DNA of 64,000 bases from Flavobacterium tistrianum (GCF_003254545.1 NZ_QJRH01000069.1:308729-372728), one strand, 5' to 3'. Counted from the stretch's first letter, positions 8,500 through 17,366 are shown. The notes: generated by a model from the letters alone, not told the origin. Translations and numbers: made by a program.

Positions 8500-8760
8500 G
8501 CTACTAAGGCGCTAAGGCACGAAGTTTTTTACCATTTATCAATTTTAATCTCGCAAAGCAAAGTTTTTTTTACTTTTAAATTACAACTTTAATTGCCTCC
8601 AGCTTTAGCTGGAGGTGTTAAAATAAGATAGGAAAGGGCTTTAGCCAAACTACGCAAGTTTGACTAAAGCCCTTTTGGTTGATATCCTGAAACCTCCAGC
8701 TAAAGCTGGAGGCAATTAAAGTTATAATATAAAAACTTTGCGCCTTCACGCCTTAGTAGC
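8500..8760. repeat. Nested inverted repeats between convergent genes
   Basis: The whole gap between the LacI-type gene and the CBM9-like gene is palindromic. Outer arms: GCTACTAAGGC (8500-8510) and its complement (8750-8760). Middle arms: 8585-8616 and 8691-8722, each containing CCTCCAGC and GCTGGAGG and perfectly complementary over about 30 bp. Inner arms: AAAGGGCTTTAGCCAAAC (8634-8651) and its partner (8658-8676, one mismatch). It could fold as one long branched hairpin on either strand and so could terminate or stabilise both transcripts. No transposase or coding content. Confidence 0.85.
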
Positions 8761-8763
8761 TAA

Positions 8764-9402
8764 TCATTTCATCAAAACAAACTTTCCAAAAGAAGATGCT
8801 ATATGAAAATTCGGTTCTACAGTATTTGGATTTACCCACGTAATCCAGGTTGGTTCGTAGTTGCCTTTTTTATCTTTGGAGAATTTTGCTCTGTAAACTC
8901 CCGCTTCAACAATATTATTATGTATTAAATCTAATTCTTCTAGAGAAGCAATACTAATTGATCCTGCAACTGTAAAAGAAACATCATCTGCAGAAGATTG
9001 CAATTTAATATGCTTTTCAGGCCATTTCCATTCATAATCAAAGATTTTATTTGGAAGGGCATGAAAATCAAGCAATCTTGTCGAAGGATCGATTTCTAAG
9101 CAGTAATACGGATTAAGCTGATCATTACTTCTAAAAAATAACTCCACACGGTCTGAATTACAAATACTATCAACACTATTATCTTTTTGATCGATATAAA
9201 CATCAGTATCAAAAACTCTAAAATTAAAATAGAAATTTTCCCGATCCCAAAGTGCGCGAAATTCAATCTTTAAAACCAGATCATTATTCCATGGAGAAAC
9301 AAAATCAGTTAAACAATTTGCTTTTTTCCAAAAAAAAGGATCCAAAATCTTAGTTCCATTCTTTTGGTTTTTATCTATTATTTGTACGTGGTATTCTTTC
9401 AA
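8764..9402 (-). CDS. CBM9-like carbohydrate-binding protein
   Basis: 212 residues starting from TTG at 9402 (no ATG is available in frame before the conserved part). W-x-x-A near the start, the segment IEFRALWDRENFYFNFRVFDTDV, and the DRVELFF block are typical of the CBM9-like domain found in glycan-processing proteins. It consists of this domain alone, with no signal peptide, lipobox or catalytic domain. That is unusual for a carbohydrate-binding module and suggests a cytoplasmic role or a missed upstream start. It is transcribed toward the LacI-type gene, and a long AT-rich gap separates it from SusC. Role in the PUL is inferred from position only. Confidence 0.7.
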   Translation of the reverse strand: MKEYHVQIIDKNQKNGTKILDPFFWKKANCLTDFVSPWNNDLVLKIEFRALWDRENFYFNFRVFDTDVYIDQKDNSVDSICNSDRVELFFRSNDQLNPYYCLEIDPSTRLLDFHALPNKIFDYEWKWPEKHIKLQSSADDVSFTVAGSISIASLEELDLIHNNIVEAGVYRAKFSKDKKGNYEPTWITWVNPNTVEPNFHIASSFGKFVLMK

Positions 9403-9749
9403 AATTCTTCTTCTTAAAATCTGTTAATTTTTTATTTTCAAAAAAGGTCAAAATGACCATTAATTCATTTCTCGATTTTGACTTTTTCTTCGATGACCAA
9501 TATAGTTTAAAAATTGAATTGAAAAACAAATCAAATTCATAATTAAATCTAAAAATCAACTTCCTTTCCACATAAGAAAAGACTGTTTAATTTTTACGTT
9601 TTTACTTTAGTGATTGCGAAATTCATAAGTTTTTAATAAATCCTTATTTATAATTCAAAAAACCATCATTTTCACACACACTTCCTTTTAAGATTATTTT
9701 AAAAATATCACAGCAATTTAAGTCAAAAAAAATGATTCGCACAATTTTA
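9403..9749. other. AT-rich gap with one short palindrome
   Basis: No gene is visible in this gap. GGTCA-AAA-TGACC (9446-9458), about 45 bp upstream of the CBM9-like start, is a perfect small palindrome and could be an operator for that gene. No TAnnTTTG match was found on the minus strand. The rest is AT-rich and without recognised structure. Confidence 0.35.
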
Positions 9750-9834
9750 TGTGCTCGAGAACATAAATTTTGTGTGTTCGAGCACATTTTTTGTGTTTTT
9801 TCTTGTTTTATAAAAATATAATCTCTAGTTTCGT
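9750..9834 (+). promoter_or_regulatory. Operator-promoter module B for the SusC/SusD arm
   Basis: Two palindromic operators, TGTGCTCGAGAACA (9750-9763) and TGTGTTCGAGCACA (9773-9786), centres 23 bp apart, are followed by CTTGTTTTATAAAAATATAA and TTTCGT. It is an inverted near-copy of module A with the same order of elements relative to transcription. Similarity stops sharply on both sides (before the first operator and after TTTCGT), which shows that the conserved unit is the regulatory module itself. Predicted target of the LacI-type regulator. Confidence 0.8.
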
Positions 9835-9863
9835 CAGAGATTAATCTTAAAACTAAGTTAATT

Positions 9864-9953
9864 ATGCAAAATATTAGATGTTTTTTAAGCTTAAAAAAGG
9901 AAGAAAACCGAGCTAAACAAGCAGTGTTTAGGGCAAAAAAAAGAAGCTTCTGA
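9864..9953 (+). CDS. Possible 29-residue leader peptide in the SusC leader
   Basis: An ATG-initiated frame of 29 codons (MQNIRCFLSLKKEENRAKQA and nine more residues, ending RSF) lies between module B and SusC, about 130 bp before the SusC start. It is strongly basic with a short hydrophobic start. No Shine-Dalgarno is visible, which is normal here. It could be a translated leader or chance; nothing but its position supports it. Confidence 0.2.
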   Translation: MQNIRCFLSLKKEENRAKQAVFRAKKRSF

Positions 9954-10082
9954 ATTGTATCGAAAATAACTTAGTCAACACACAATTAAAAAATCAAAAT
10001 GAGTTCCACGATCTAAAAAGAAGTCTAAAACCTACAAACAAGAAAAAAACAATTAAACATTAACCAAAACCAATTTAACAGT

Positions 10083-13000
10083 ATGAAATTATTAACCCAA
10101 AAAAAGCCAAGAGATTTTCGGCTTAACAATTTATCCCGCAAAGAAATCGGAATAACAGTTCTCTCGTTATTAGTTTTTACATTTCAGGCTTCTGCAACTT
10201 CTTCTATCAATATTTCAGACAAAACTAAAACGGCGCTGTTTTTTGAAAAAACTGTAAAAGGAACAGTAAAAGATCAGAATGGTATGCCGCTTCCAGGTGC
10301 CAATGTTGTAGTTAAAGGTACTACCAAAGGTGTTCAGACTGATGTAGACGGAAGTTTTGCTATTACAGTTCCTGATAATGCCACAAAATTGGTGGTTACT
10401 TACATTGGCATGGAAGATCAGGAAGTAACGATTACAAGCGCTCCCCTAAAAATTGTCATGAAAGAAGCAGGACAAAAACTAGACGAGGTGGTGATTGGAT
10501 ACGGAAAATCTAAGAAAAAAGACCTTACGGGTTCTGTAAGTTCTCTTAGTAAAGACAATTTAAATTTAGGCGGAACGGTTGCCAATGTTGGACAAGCTCT
10601 TCAAGGACGCGCTTCTGGAGTACAAGTACAGCAAAATAGTTATGCGCCAGGAACAAATCCGTCTGTAATAATTAGAGGAGGAAACTCTATTAATACTTCT
10701 AATGCTCCGTTGTATGTTGTTGACGGATTCATTACCAGTACTGGAGCTTCTATAAGTCCGAACGATATTGAAAACATTCAGATTCTTAAAGATGCCGCTT
10801 CTACAGCAATTTATGGTGCTCGTGGAGGAAATGGGGTAATTTTGATTACTACTAAAAAAGGAAAGGCAGGAAAAATGAATGTTGAGGCCGAAATTTCTGA
10901 TGGTTTTCAAAATATCATAAAAGAGCCTTCTTTAATGACTGGACAGCAATATGCAGATTATCAAAATGCTCTTAATGCTGAAAACGGACGACCTCCACTT
11001 TTCCCTTCTAGTTTTCCTGTGGCTAATACTAACTGGTTTGACGCTGCAACTCGCCCTGGTGAAGTGCTGAACAGAACGCTTACATTTAGCGGAAGCGACC
11101 AAACTTCAAAATTCTTTCTTTCTGGAAACTATTTAAAACAAACTGGTGCTATCGTAAACACTGATTTTGAAAGATATAGCGTGAGAATGGGAGCTGAGAA
11201 AAAATTCAACGATAAGCTGAACATGGGTATGAATGCTTATGGTGCTGTTGCTGAAGGAAATAATAGCGATTTTGGCGATAATATTTTATCTCCAATGTTC
11301 TCTATTCAGACCGCTCCTCCAACTATTCCTATTTACAATGCAGATGGTTCATACTATAAATTCCAAGGAAAAGACAATGCTTTAGCGCTTTTACTGGAAC
11401 CTACTGACCACACTATTAATAGATTGGTAAACGGAAACATGTTTTTAGATTATCAGATTATTAAAGGTTTAACATACCACTTTGGTGCTGGTGCTGAATG
11501 GCAGGAAAATATTCAAGGAAAATATACTCCTAGTACTCTAGTAGCGGGAGCTGCGTTAAAAGGTTCAGGTTCTGAGGAAAACAAAACGTATTTCAGATGG
11601 AGTACAGAACAATATTTAACGTATAAATTTGACATCAAAGAAGTACATGCTATTACTGCTATGATTGGTACTTCGAACCAAAAAGATACATACGAGCGAG
11701 TAAGAGCGGCTGGAACAGGTTTCTCTAGCGATTTATTGACTTATTATAATTTGCAAGGAGCTTCAGTATATTTAAAACCTGAAACGGAAAAAACAGAAAC
11801 AAAATTGACTTCTTATTTTGGAAGGTTAAATTATGCTTTCAATGATAAATACTTAGCAACTTTCACTATTAGAAAAGACGGTTCTTCACGTTTTGGACCA
11901 AACAATAGATTTGGTATTTTCCCTTCTGGAGCTGTTGCTTGGAAAGTTTCTAACGAATCTTTTATGCAAAACGTAAAAGAAATTTCTGAACTTAAATTGA
12001 GAGCTAGTTATGGTATTACAGGTAGCGATGGTATTGGAGACTACTCTTACATGAGCCGCTTGTCTTCTTGGGGTGTTACTATTGCTCCAGATGAATTTGT
12101 TGCAGGAACAGAACCAGCGAACTTAGCTAACCCAAATCTAAAATGGGAACAAACTGCTCAGACTGATATTGGTTTAGATTTAGGTTTATTTAATGATAAG
12201 CTTTCTGTTACATTCGATTATTACAAAAAAAGAACAACAGATGCTCTTTTAAATGTTCCTGTTGGAGGATGGTGGGGATTTGGTACTCAAAGAGTCAACT
12301 CTGGAGTTATTGACAACCATGGTATTGAGTTAGGAATAAGCACTACAAACTTTAGAACAGATAAATTTACTTGGACTACTTCATTAAATGTGGCTTATAA
12401 TAAACAAGAAGTTGTATCTCTTGCTGATAACGTTAAAATCATTAGTACAAATACTTCTAACCCAAGTGGAGTAGTTTCTGGTCAAGAATTTACAAGATTG
12501 GAGCCTGGAAAAGAAATGGGAGTTTTATATGGTTATAAATATGCAGGAGTTATCAAAACAGGAGAAACTTACGCGCCTCAGCCTTTATCTGCGCCTGGAG
12601 ATCCTAAGTATGTAGACGTTGATGGAGATGGAACTATTACGGCAAAAGACAGAACCTATTTAGGAAATACAATTCCACATTATGTAGCAGGTTTCAATAA
12701 CGATTTCAAGTATGGAAATTTTGATATGAATATCTTTTTCCAAGGTGCTTTTGATTATTCAGTTTACAATATGACTGCAATGGTTGGAGAATCTTCTACA
12801 AGCACTGATGCATTAAATCGCTGGGTTGCTGGAAAAAATGAGAATACAGATATTCCGAGAGATGGATATTACAAAAGCAAATACGGAAGTTATGTGAATT
12901 CTAAATTTGTTGAAGAAGCTTCTTACTTACGTCTAAAAAATGTTTCTATCGGGTATACGATTCCAGAAAGCGCATTAAAAACTGTAAAATTTATTGACAA

Positions 13001-13169
13001 CATCAGATTATATGCAATCGGACAAAATTTATTGACGATTACAAATTATTCTGGAAATGATCCTGAAGTAAATGGACACTCTACGAACAATTTAGGCGGT
13101 GGAATCGATTTTAACTCATTCCCAGCTTCAAGAACTTTTATACTTGGAATTAAAGTAGCAATTCACTAG
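10083..13169 (+). CDS. SusC/RagA-type TonB-dependent outer-membrane glycan importer
   Basis: 1028 residues. An extended N-terminus and signal peptide (hydrophobic segment ITVLSLLVFTFQASA, ~23-38) precede a carboxypeptidase-D-like beta-sandwich (VKGTVKDQNGMPLPGANVVV, ~55-75). Next come the TonB box and plug region (DEVVIGYGKSKKKDLTGSV, ~134-152), then a 22-strand barrel ending in an aromatic segment (RTFILGIKVAIH). SusC proteins form the channel of a SusCD complex and import oligosaccharides using TonB energy. SusD follows after 36 bp. Transcription is probably from module B, leaving a leader of about 250 bp. Confidence 0.95.
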   Translation: MKLLTQKKPRDFRLNNLSRKEIGITVLSLLVFTFQASATSSINISDKTKTALFFEKTVKGTVKDQNGMPLPGANVVVKGTTKGVQTDVDGSFAITVPDNATKLVVTYIGMEDQEVTITSAPLKIVMKEAGQKLDEVVIGYGKSKKKDLTGSVSSLSKDNLNLGGTVANVGQALQGRASGVQVQQNSYAPGTNPSVIIRGGNSINTSNAPLYVVDGFITSTGASISPNDIENIQILKDAASTAIYGARGGNGVILITTKKGKAGKMNVEAEISDGFQNIIKEPSLMTGQQYADYQNALNAENGRPPLFPSSFPVANTNWFDAATRPGEVLNRTLTFSGSDQTSKFFLSGNYLKQTGAIVNTDFERYSVRMGAEKKFNDKLNMGMNAYGAVAEGNNSDFGDNILSPMFSIQTAPPTIPIYNADGSYYKFQGKDNALALLLEPTDHTINRLVNGNMFLDYQIIKGLTYHFGAGAEWQENIQGKYTPSTLVAGAALKGSGSEENKTYFRWSTEQYLTYKFDIKEVHAITAMIGTSNQKDTYERVRAAGTGFSSDLLTYYNLQGASVYLKPETEKTETKLTSYFGRLNYAFNDKYLATFTIRKDGSSRFGPNNRFGIFPSGAVAWKVSNESFMQNVKEISELKLRASYGITGSDGIGDYSYMSRLSSWGVTIAPDEFVAGTEPANLANPNLKWEQTAQTDIGLDLGLFNDKLSVTFDYYKKRTTDALLNVPVGGWWGFGTQRVNSGVIDNHGIELGISTTNFRTDKFTWTTSLNVAYNKQEVVSLADNVKIISTNTSNPSGVVSGQEFTRLEPGKEMGVLYGYKYAGVIKTGETYAPQPLSAPGDPKYVDVDGDGTITAKDRTYLGNTIPHYVAGFNNDFKYGNFDMNIFFQGAFDYSVYNMTAMVGESSTSTDALNRWVAGKNENTDIPRDGYYKSKYGSYVNSKFVEEASYLRLKNVSIGYTIPESALKTVKFIDNIRLYAIGQNLLTITNYSGNDPEVNGHSTNNLGGGIDFNSFPASRTFILGIKVAIH

Positions 13170-13205
13170 TCTAAAATGCTTTACAGTAACATTAAATTGA
13201 TTAAA

Positions 13206-14717
13206 ATGAAAAAATATACAATCTTATTACTTTTACTTGCCGCTGGGACACAGTTTTCTTGTAACCAAGACTTGGATCCTACGGTATATAGCAGTTTGAC
13301 TAATACCAATGGGTATCAGACAAAGTCGGATGCTATTGCGGCTATTAATTCCATTTATGGAAGATTAAAAGGGCCATCTGTAGGCGATAACTTCTCATAC
13401 TGGGCTACTAGACACTTTGCTCTAACTGATATTGCAACAGATTTAGGACACTGTCAATTTGGAGGAGATCCAGGACAATTATCATTAGGAACTTGGAACT
13501 CAGCAAACGGTCTTCTAAAAGAAGATTGGAACGCAATGTATAAATTGATTGCCAATGCTAATAATGCGATTTTCAACATTACACCAATGAGCGGTATTAC
13601 AGCTGCAGAAAAAGCTCAATTTATTGCAGAAGCTAAATTCTTAAGATGTTCTGCTTACATGGATTTGACAGATTCTTGGGGACCGGTAATTCTAATTACA
13701 GAAGCAAACTTAGGAAACCCTGGTTATTTAGATCAAACTCCGCCTTCATCAGTTGAAGAAATAGATGCTTTCATGATTAAAGAATTGACTGAAGCTGCTG
13801 ATGTTCTTCCAGTTAATTATAAAAACAATGCTATTTATGGTACAAATGATGTGGGACGCGCGACAAAAGGAGCTGCACTTACATTATTAGCAAAATTATA
13901 CTTGAGAAGCCACGATTGGCAAAAAGTAGTTACTTACACACAAAAAGTAATGGATTTAAACGAATACCAACTTTATCCTTCTTACTTAGGTTTGTTTAAA
14001 GAAAGTAACAAATGGTGCAGCGAAAATATCTTCTCTTCATTAAGTGACGCTAACACAAACGGAACAGAATTATTAAACCACTTTGGTCCTGTTGATCACC
14101 CTGTTGTTCAGAACAGATGGCAGTATTACACTGTAAACTGGGATTTCTACAACACTTTTGGTGATGAAGATGAAAGAAAACAATGCTTTTTCCCAGAATT
14201 TATGGGTACAGATGGTCTTCTTCATAAACAAGCACCTTCACTGGGAGCTCAGCCGCCAGCCGGAGAATTATACATGCAAGACGTTTCTACGAAAAAATAT
14301 GCTGATGATGAAACGACTACTTATTATGATGGCCATAGTGTAAATATCCTTCGTTATGCTGATGTTTTATTAAGTAGAGCCGAAGCCTTAAACGAAATCA
14401 GTGGGCCAACTCAGGAAGCTATTGACCTTATCAATAAAGTAAAAGGAAGATCGCACGCTAAGCTTTTAGTTTTATCTGGCCAAACGCAAACTAGTTTAAG
14501 AGATGCTATTTTACAAGAAAGAGGCTGGGAACTTTTCTACGAAGGAAAACGTCGTGCAGATTTGATCAGAATGAACAAATATGATGTTTTAGTAAACGCT
14601 TACCACCTTAGAGTCGGCGAGGCAGCTTTAATCAAAATGCCACAAAACAAATATTATACGTATCCACAAAGTCAGGTTGACCTTAATCCGAATTTAAGCA
14701 ACGCCGACAGACAATAA
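13206..14717 (+). CDS. SusD/RagB-type glycan-binding lipoprotein
   Basis: The ATG at 13206 (MKKYTILLLLLAAGTQFSC) places a lipobox cysteine at residue 19; the frame extends to 13176, but that start would bury the signal peptide. About 503 residues. The protein has the SusD helical TPR-like scaffold, with A-x-x-F-L-R-C-x-x-Y-x-D near residue 140 and the C-terminal block DAILQERGWELFYEGKRRADLIRM that marks this family. It sits on the cell surface as the lid of SusC and binds the incoming glycan. Followed by a strong terminator. Confidence 0.95.
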   Translation: MKKYTILLLLLAAGTQFSCNQDLDPTVYSSLTNTNGYQTKSDAIAAINSIYGRLKGPSVGDNFSYWATRHFALTDIATDLGHCQFGGDPGQLSLGTWNSANGLLKEDWNAMYKLIANANNAIFNITPMSGITAAEKAQFIAEAKFLRCSAYMDLTDSWGPVILITEANLGNPGYLDQTPPSSVEEIDAFMIKELTEAADVLPVNYKNNAIYGTNDVGRATKGAALTLLAKLYLRSHDWQKVVTYTQKVMDLNEYQLYPSYLGLFKESNKWCSENIFSSLSDANTNGTELLNHFGPVDHPVVQNRWQYYTVNWDFYNTFGDEDERKQCFFPEFMGTDGLLHKQAPSLGAQPPAGELYMQDVSTKKYADDETTTYYDGHSVNILRYADVLLSRAEALNEISGPTQEAIDLINKVKGRSHAKLLVLSGQTQTSLRDAILQERGWELFYEGKRRADLIRMNKYDVLVNAYHLRVGEAALIKMPQNKYYTYPQSQVDLNPNLSNADRQ

Positions 14718-14726
14718 GAATACCCA

Positions 14727-14770
14727 ATCAAGAATAGACAGTTAAATGTCTGTCTATTCTTGATTTTTTA
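14727..14770 (+). terminator. Rho-independent terminator after SusD
   Basis: A perfect 15-bp stem, ATCAAGAATAGACAG (14727-14741) and its complement (14750-14764), with an 8-base loop, is followed by TTTTTT. It separates susCD from the enzyme genes, so those may be expressed at a lower level by read-through or from their own promoter. Confidence 0.85.
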
Positions 14771-14814
14771 TAACAATAAAAGTACTTTTCTGTTTCACAA
14801 AAGAAGCTTTTCAA

Positions 14815-16221
14815 ATGATCAAAAATTTAATATTAAAAGGAAGTTTTATTTTAGTCTTGCTAGCATTCGTCAGCTGTTCTAAAAGCCAAATTATCTCCAA
14901 TATCAATATTGGCACTCATGGTAACAACCAATTGAAAATTCAGATCGATGTTACTACGAATGACCAAGCTCAGGTATATGCAGAATATTGGTCGGACAAA
15001 GAAGGAAATCAAAATAAAATGACCTCTCCTATTTCAAATTCTGGCTTAAAACATTCATTGGTACTTTGCAACATAATTCCAGAAACCAATTATAGTTTTC
15101 AATTAGTTACAGTTCAAGACGGAAATAAACAAACTAGTAAAGTTTATACTTTCAAATCTAGAAAACTTCCGGAATGGCTTCAAAAGCAATTCAAAGCCAA
15201 TTGTCCAAAACCAGAATTACTGCCACAAAATTTCAAAAAAGGATTTTTGCTTTTAGCAAAAAGAGAAACTCCTGGAACAGCTTATATTGTAGATTACAAA
15301 GGAAATTTAAGATGGTATCATACACTTGAAGGAACAGGATTTAAAGTTACTCATTTTACAAAAGATCAAACTATTCTTTCTATTCTAGGCACAAACGACG
15401 AACCAACAAGTTATGGAAGCGAAATTCTAGAAATTAATCTTCAAGGCGATACTTTAACTCACATCAAAAAAGGTGACGGTGATTTAAAACAAGTTATCCA
15501 CCATGAAATCATAAAAAAATCGGCTGACGAAATTGTCGCTTTAACTGTCGAGCAAAAAATAATCGATTTAACTTCTATTGGAGGAAAAAAACAAGATACC
15601 ATCAACGGTGACGGAATTATAATCTTAAATAAAAAAGGAAAACAGCTTTGGAAATGGAGTGTTTTTGATGATTTAGATCCATTTAAAGACAAAAATTTAT
15701 TAAAGAACAAGAAAGACTGGACACATGCCAACAGCTTGAGCTATGATACAGATGGAAACTTTCTAATTTCTTTCTACAACAATGGTCAGATTTGGAAAAT
15801 TAATTCTAAAACAGGAAAAGTAATCTGGAAATTAGGAAAAGGCGGCACAATGAAAATGGCATCAGATACCAATTTCTCGCAAGCGCATGCCGCACACATC
15901 GATAAAGAAGGCAGTTTATTGTTTTTTGATAATGGTGTTGATATAAAACAATCTTCTGTTTTTGCCTTAAAAGTAGACGAAAAAAGCAATTCAGTAAAAC
16001 TGGATTTTCATATAAAATTGCCAAAAGATATTTACAACGACAGAATGGGAAGTGCCTATATGATCAATAAAGATCTCTTTTTAGTTTGCTGTTCTAAAAG
16101 ACATATTACCGTTTTAACCAATAAAAAAGGAGTTTTGCTATGGGCTTTAGAATCTGAAATTCCGCCATACAGAACCATCTTTATTCCGGAGGAAAAATTA
16201 AAACCTTTTCTTCTGAATTAA
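14815..16221 (+). CDS. Arylsulfate sulfotransferase (ASST)-like lipoprotein
   Basis: 468 residues with a lipoprotein signal (ILVLLAFVSC, Cys ~21). An N-terminal fibronectin-like/beta-sandwich region (~30-115) precedes a beta-propeller with repeated W and D-x-x-G-N-x-R/L-W motifs (VDYKGNLRWYHTLEG, KGKQLWKWSVFDDLDP) and a conserved D-W-x-H-A-N-S-L block (~302-309). These features match the ASST group, periplasmic enzymes that move sulfate between phenolic compounds without PAPS; the conserved His of WTHANSL corresponds to the type of residue that carries sulfate. In Bacteroidota PULs the acceptor or donor is unknown. The next gene is a TsdA-like cytochrome. Confidence 0.75.
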   Translation: MIKNLILKGSFILVLLAFVSCSKSQIISNINIGTHGNNQLKIQIDVTTNDQAQVYAEYWSDKEGNQNKMTSPISNSGLKHSLVLCNIIPETNYSFQLVTVQDGNKQTSKVYTFKSRKLPEWLQKQFKANCPKPELLPQNFKKGFLLLAKRETPGTAYIVDYKGNLRWYHTLEGTGFKVTHFTKDQTILSILGTNDEPTSYGSEILEINLQGDTLTHIKKGDGDLKQVIHHEIIKKSADEIVALTVEQKIIDLTSIGGKKQDTINGDGIIILNKKGKQLWKWSVFDDLDPFKDKNLLKNKKDWTHANSLSYDTDGNFLISFYNNGQIWKINSKTGKVIWKLGKGGTMKMASDTNFSQAHAAHIDKEGSLLFFDNGVDIKQSSVFALKVDEKSNSVKLDFHIKLPKDIYNDRMGSAYMINKDLFLVCCSKRHITVLTNKKGVLLWALESEIPPYRTIFIPEEKLKPFLLN

Positions 16222-16234
16222 AGAAATGACTCTC

Positions 16235-16306
16235 CTGCAAGGTTTTGCAAACCTTGTAGGTATAAAATTGAAAAAAATACCTAACAGGTTTTTGAAACCT
16301 GTTAGG
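16235..16306. repeat. Two palindromes, CAAGGTTT and CCTAACAGG families
   Basis: CAAGGTTTTGCAAACCTTG (16238-16256) and, 23 bp later, CCTAACAGGTTT with its complement (16280-16306) are two related hairpins. The second is nearly identical to the palindrome at 49255-49287. They lie between the ASST and cytochrome genes, and a frame running through them (from 16226) is not coding. Confidence 0.75.
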
Positions 16307-16327
16307 ATAAGAACAAGATTAAAAATA

Positions 16328-17329
16328 ATGGACATGAAAAAAACAATTCTTATCGGACTTTTTTCAGCATTTTCAATAGCTGTTTTCAATTCCTGCACCA
16401 AAACCAATTCACAAACTTTAGCTTCAAAAACAACTGAAGAAGAAGACGAAGGCTATATCACAATTGATACTTCTCAGATTCCTGATGATCAATTTGGAGA
16501 ATCGGTTCGTTACGGAAGAGACTTAATGATGAAAACGGCATATTATATTGGTCCAAACGGAAAAAACGGACAATATTTAGGCAATAAAATGAACTGCACC
16601 AATTGTCATCAAGATGCAGGGACAAAACCTCATGCATTCAATTTGATGTCTTCGCATGACAATTATCCACAATATCGCGGACGCGAAAACAAAGTCCTTA
16701 CTTTAGCAGAAAGAGTTAATAACTGCATTATGCGTCCGCATTCTGGAAAACCGCTTCCGCTAGATAGCAAAGAAATGGTGGCGTTTTTATCTTATTTTAA
16801 ATGGATTAGCAAATTTGTTCCAAAAGATGGTAATTTTAAAGGAGCAAAAAATTTAGAAATCGAATTTCCAGATGTTGCGGCAAGTCCAGAAAGAGGAAAA
16901 GTTCTATTTGCAGAAAACTGCGCAAGATGCCACGGAAATAATGGCGAGGGAGTTTACAATGCAGACAAATCAGGTTACACCTACCCTCCTCTTTGGGGAC
17001 AATACGGTTATCAGCCAGGTTCAAGCATGCATCGCGTAATCAAACAAGCACAATGGCTAAAAAGCAATATGCCTTATGATAAAGTACTGCTTGGAAAACC
17101 ATACCTTACAGACAAACAAGCGCTTGATATTGCGGCTTTCGTAAATGACGATTCACAGCATAAAAGACCAAACCCAAAAACATTTGATTATGCTGAAAAA
17201 ATGTCTAAACCAATTGATTATTCACATAGCCCTTTTCAAGATAATTTTTCTGAAGAACAGCATAAATACGGTCCTTACAAACCCATTATTGCTTACTGGA
17301 AAAAACAAGGATGGAAAGCCGTTTACTAA
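16328..17329 (+). CDS. TsdA-like dihaem cytochrome c lipoprotein
   Basis: Start at ATG 16328 (or 16334) gives a lipoprotein signal ending FNSC (Cys 23), 333 residues. Two c-type haem sites are visible: CTNCH (90-94) and CARCH (198-202). Between them lies YPQYRGREN...ERVNNCIMRPHSGKPLP, the hallmark of thiosulfate dehydrogenase/tetrathionate reductase TsdA, with Cys133 at the place of the unusual axial haem ligand. YTYPPLWGQYGYQPGSSMHR (218-237) also fits TsdA. The predicted role is redox chemistry on a sulfur compound in the periplasm or on the surface. Adjacent to the ASST-like gene. Whether it uses thiosulfate is unknown. Confidence 0.8.
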   Translation: MDMKKTILIGLFSAFSIAVFNSCTKTNSQTLASKTTEEEDEGYITIDTSQIPDDQFGESVRYGRDLMMKTAYYIGPNGKNGQYLGNKMNCTNCHQDAGTKPHAFNLMSSHDNYPQYRGRENKVLTLAERVNNCIMRPHSGKPLPLDSKEMVAFLSYFKWISKFVPKDGNFKGAKNLEIEFPDVAASPERGKVLFAENCARCHGNNGEGVYNADKSGYTYPPLWGQYGYQPGSSMHRVIKQAQWLKSNMPYDKVLLGKPYLTDKQALDIAAFVNDDSQHKRPNPKTFDYAEKMSKPIDYSHSPFQDNFSEEQHKYGPYKPIIAYWKKQGWKAVY

Positions 17330-17366
17330 ACTCAAAATATACTATTTAACCTGATTATACAATACA

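Noticed and set aside
8500..8760. Insertion sequence or MITE with terminal inverted repeats
   Set aside because: No transposase and no flanking target duplication that I can see; kept as nested inverted repeats only.
16226..16327. N-terminal extension of the cytochrome gene from ATG 16226
   Set aside because: The extra 34 codons are the two palindromic repeats and would precede the lipoprotein signal; ATG 16328 is better.
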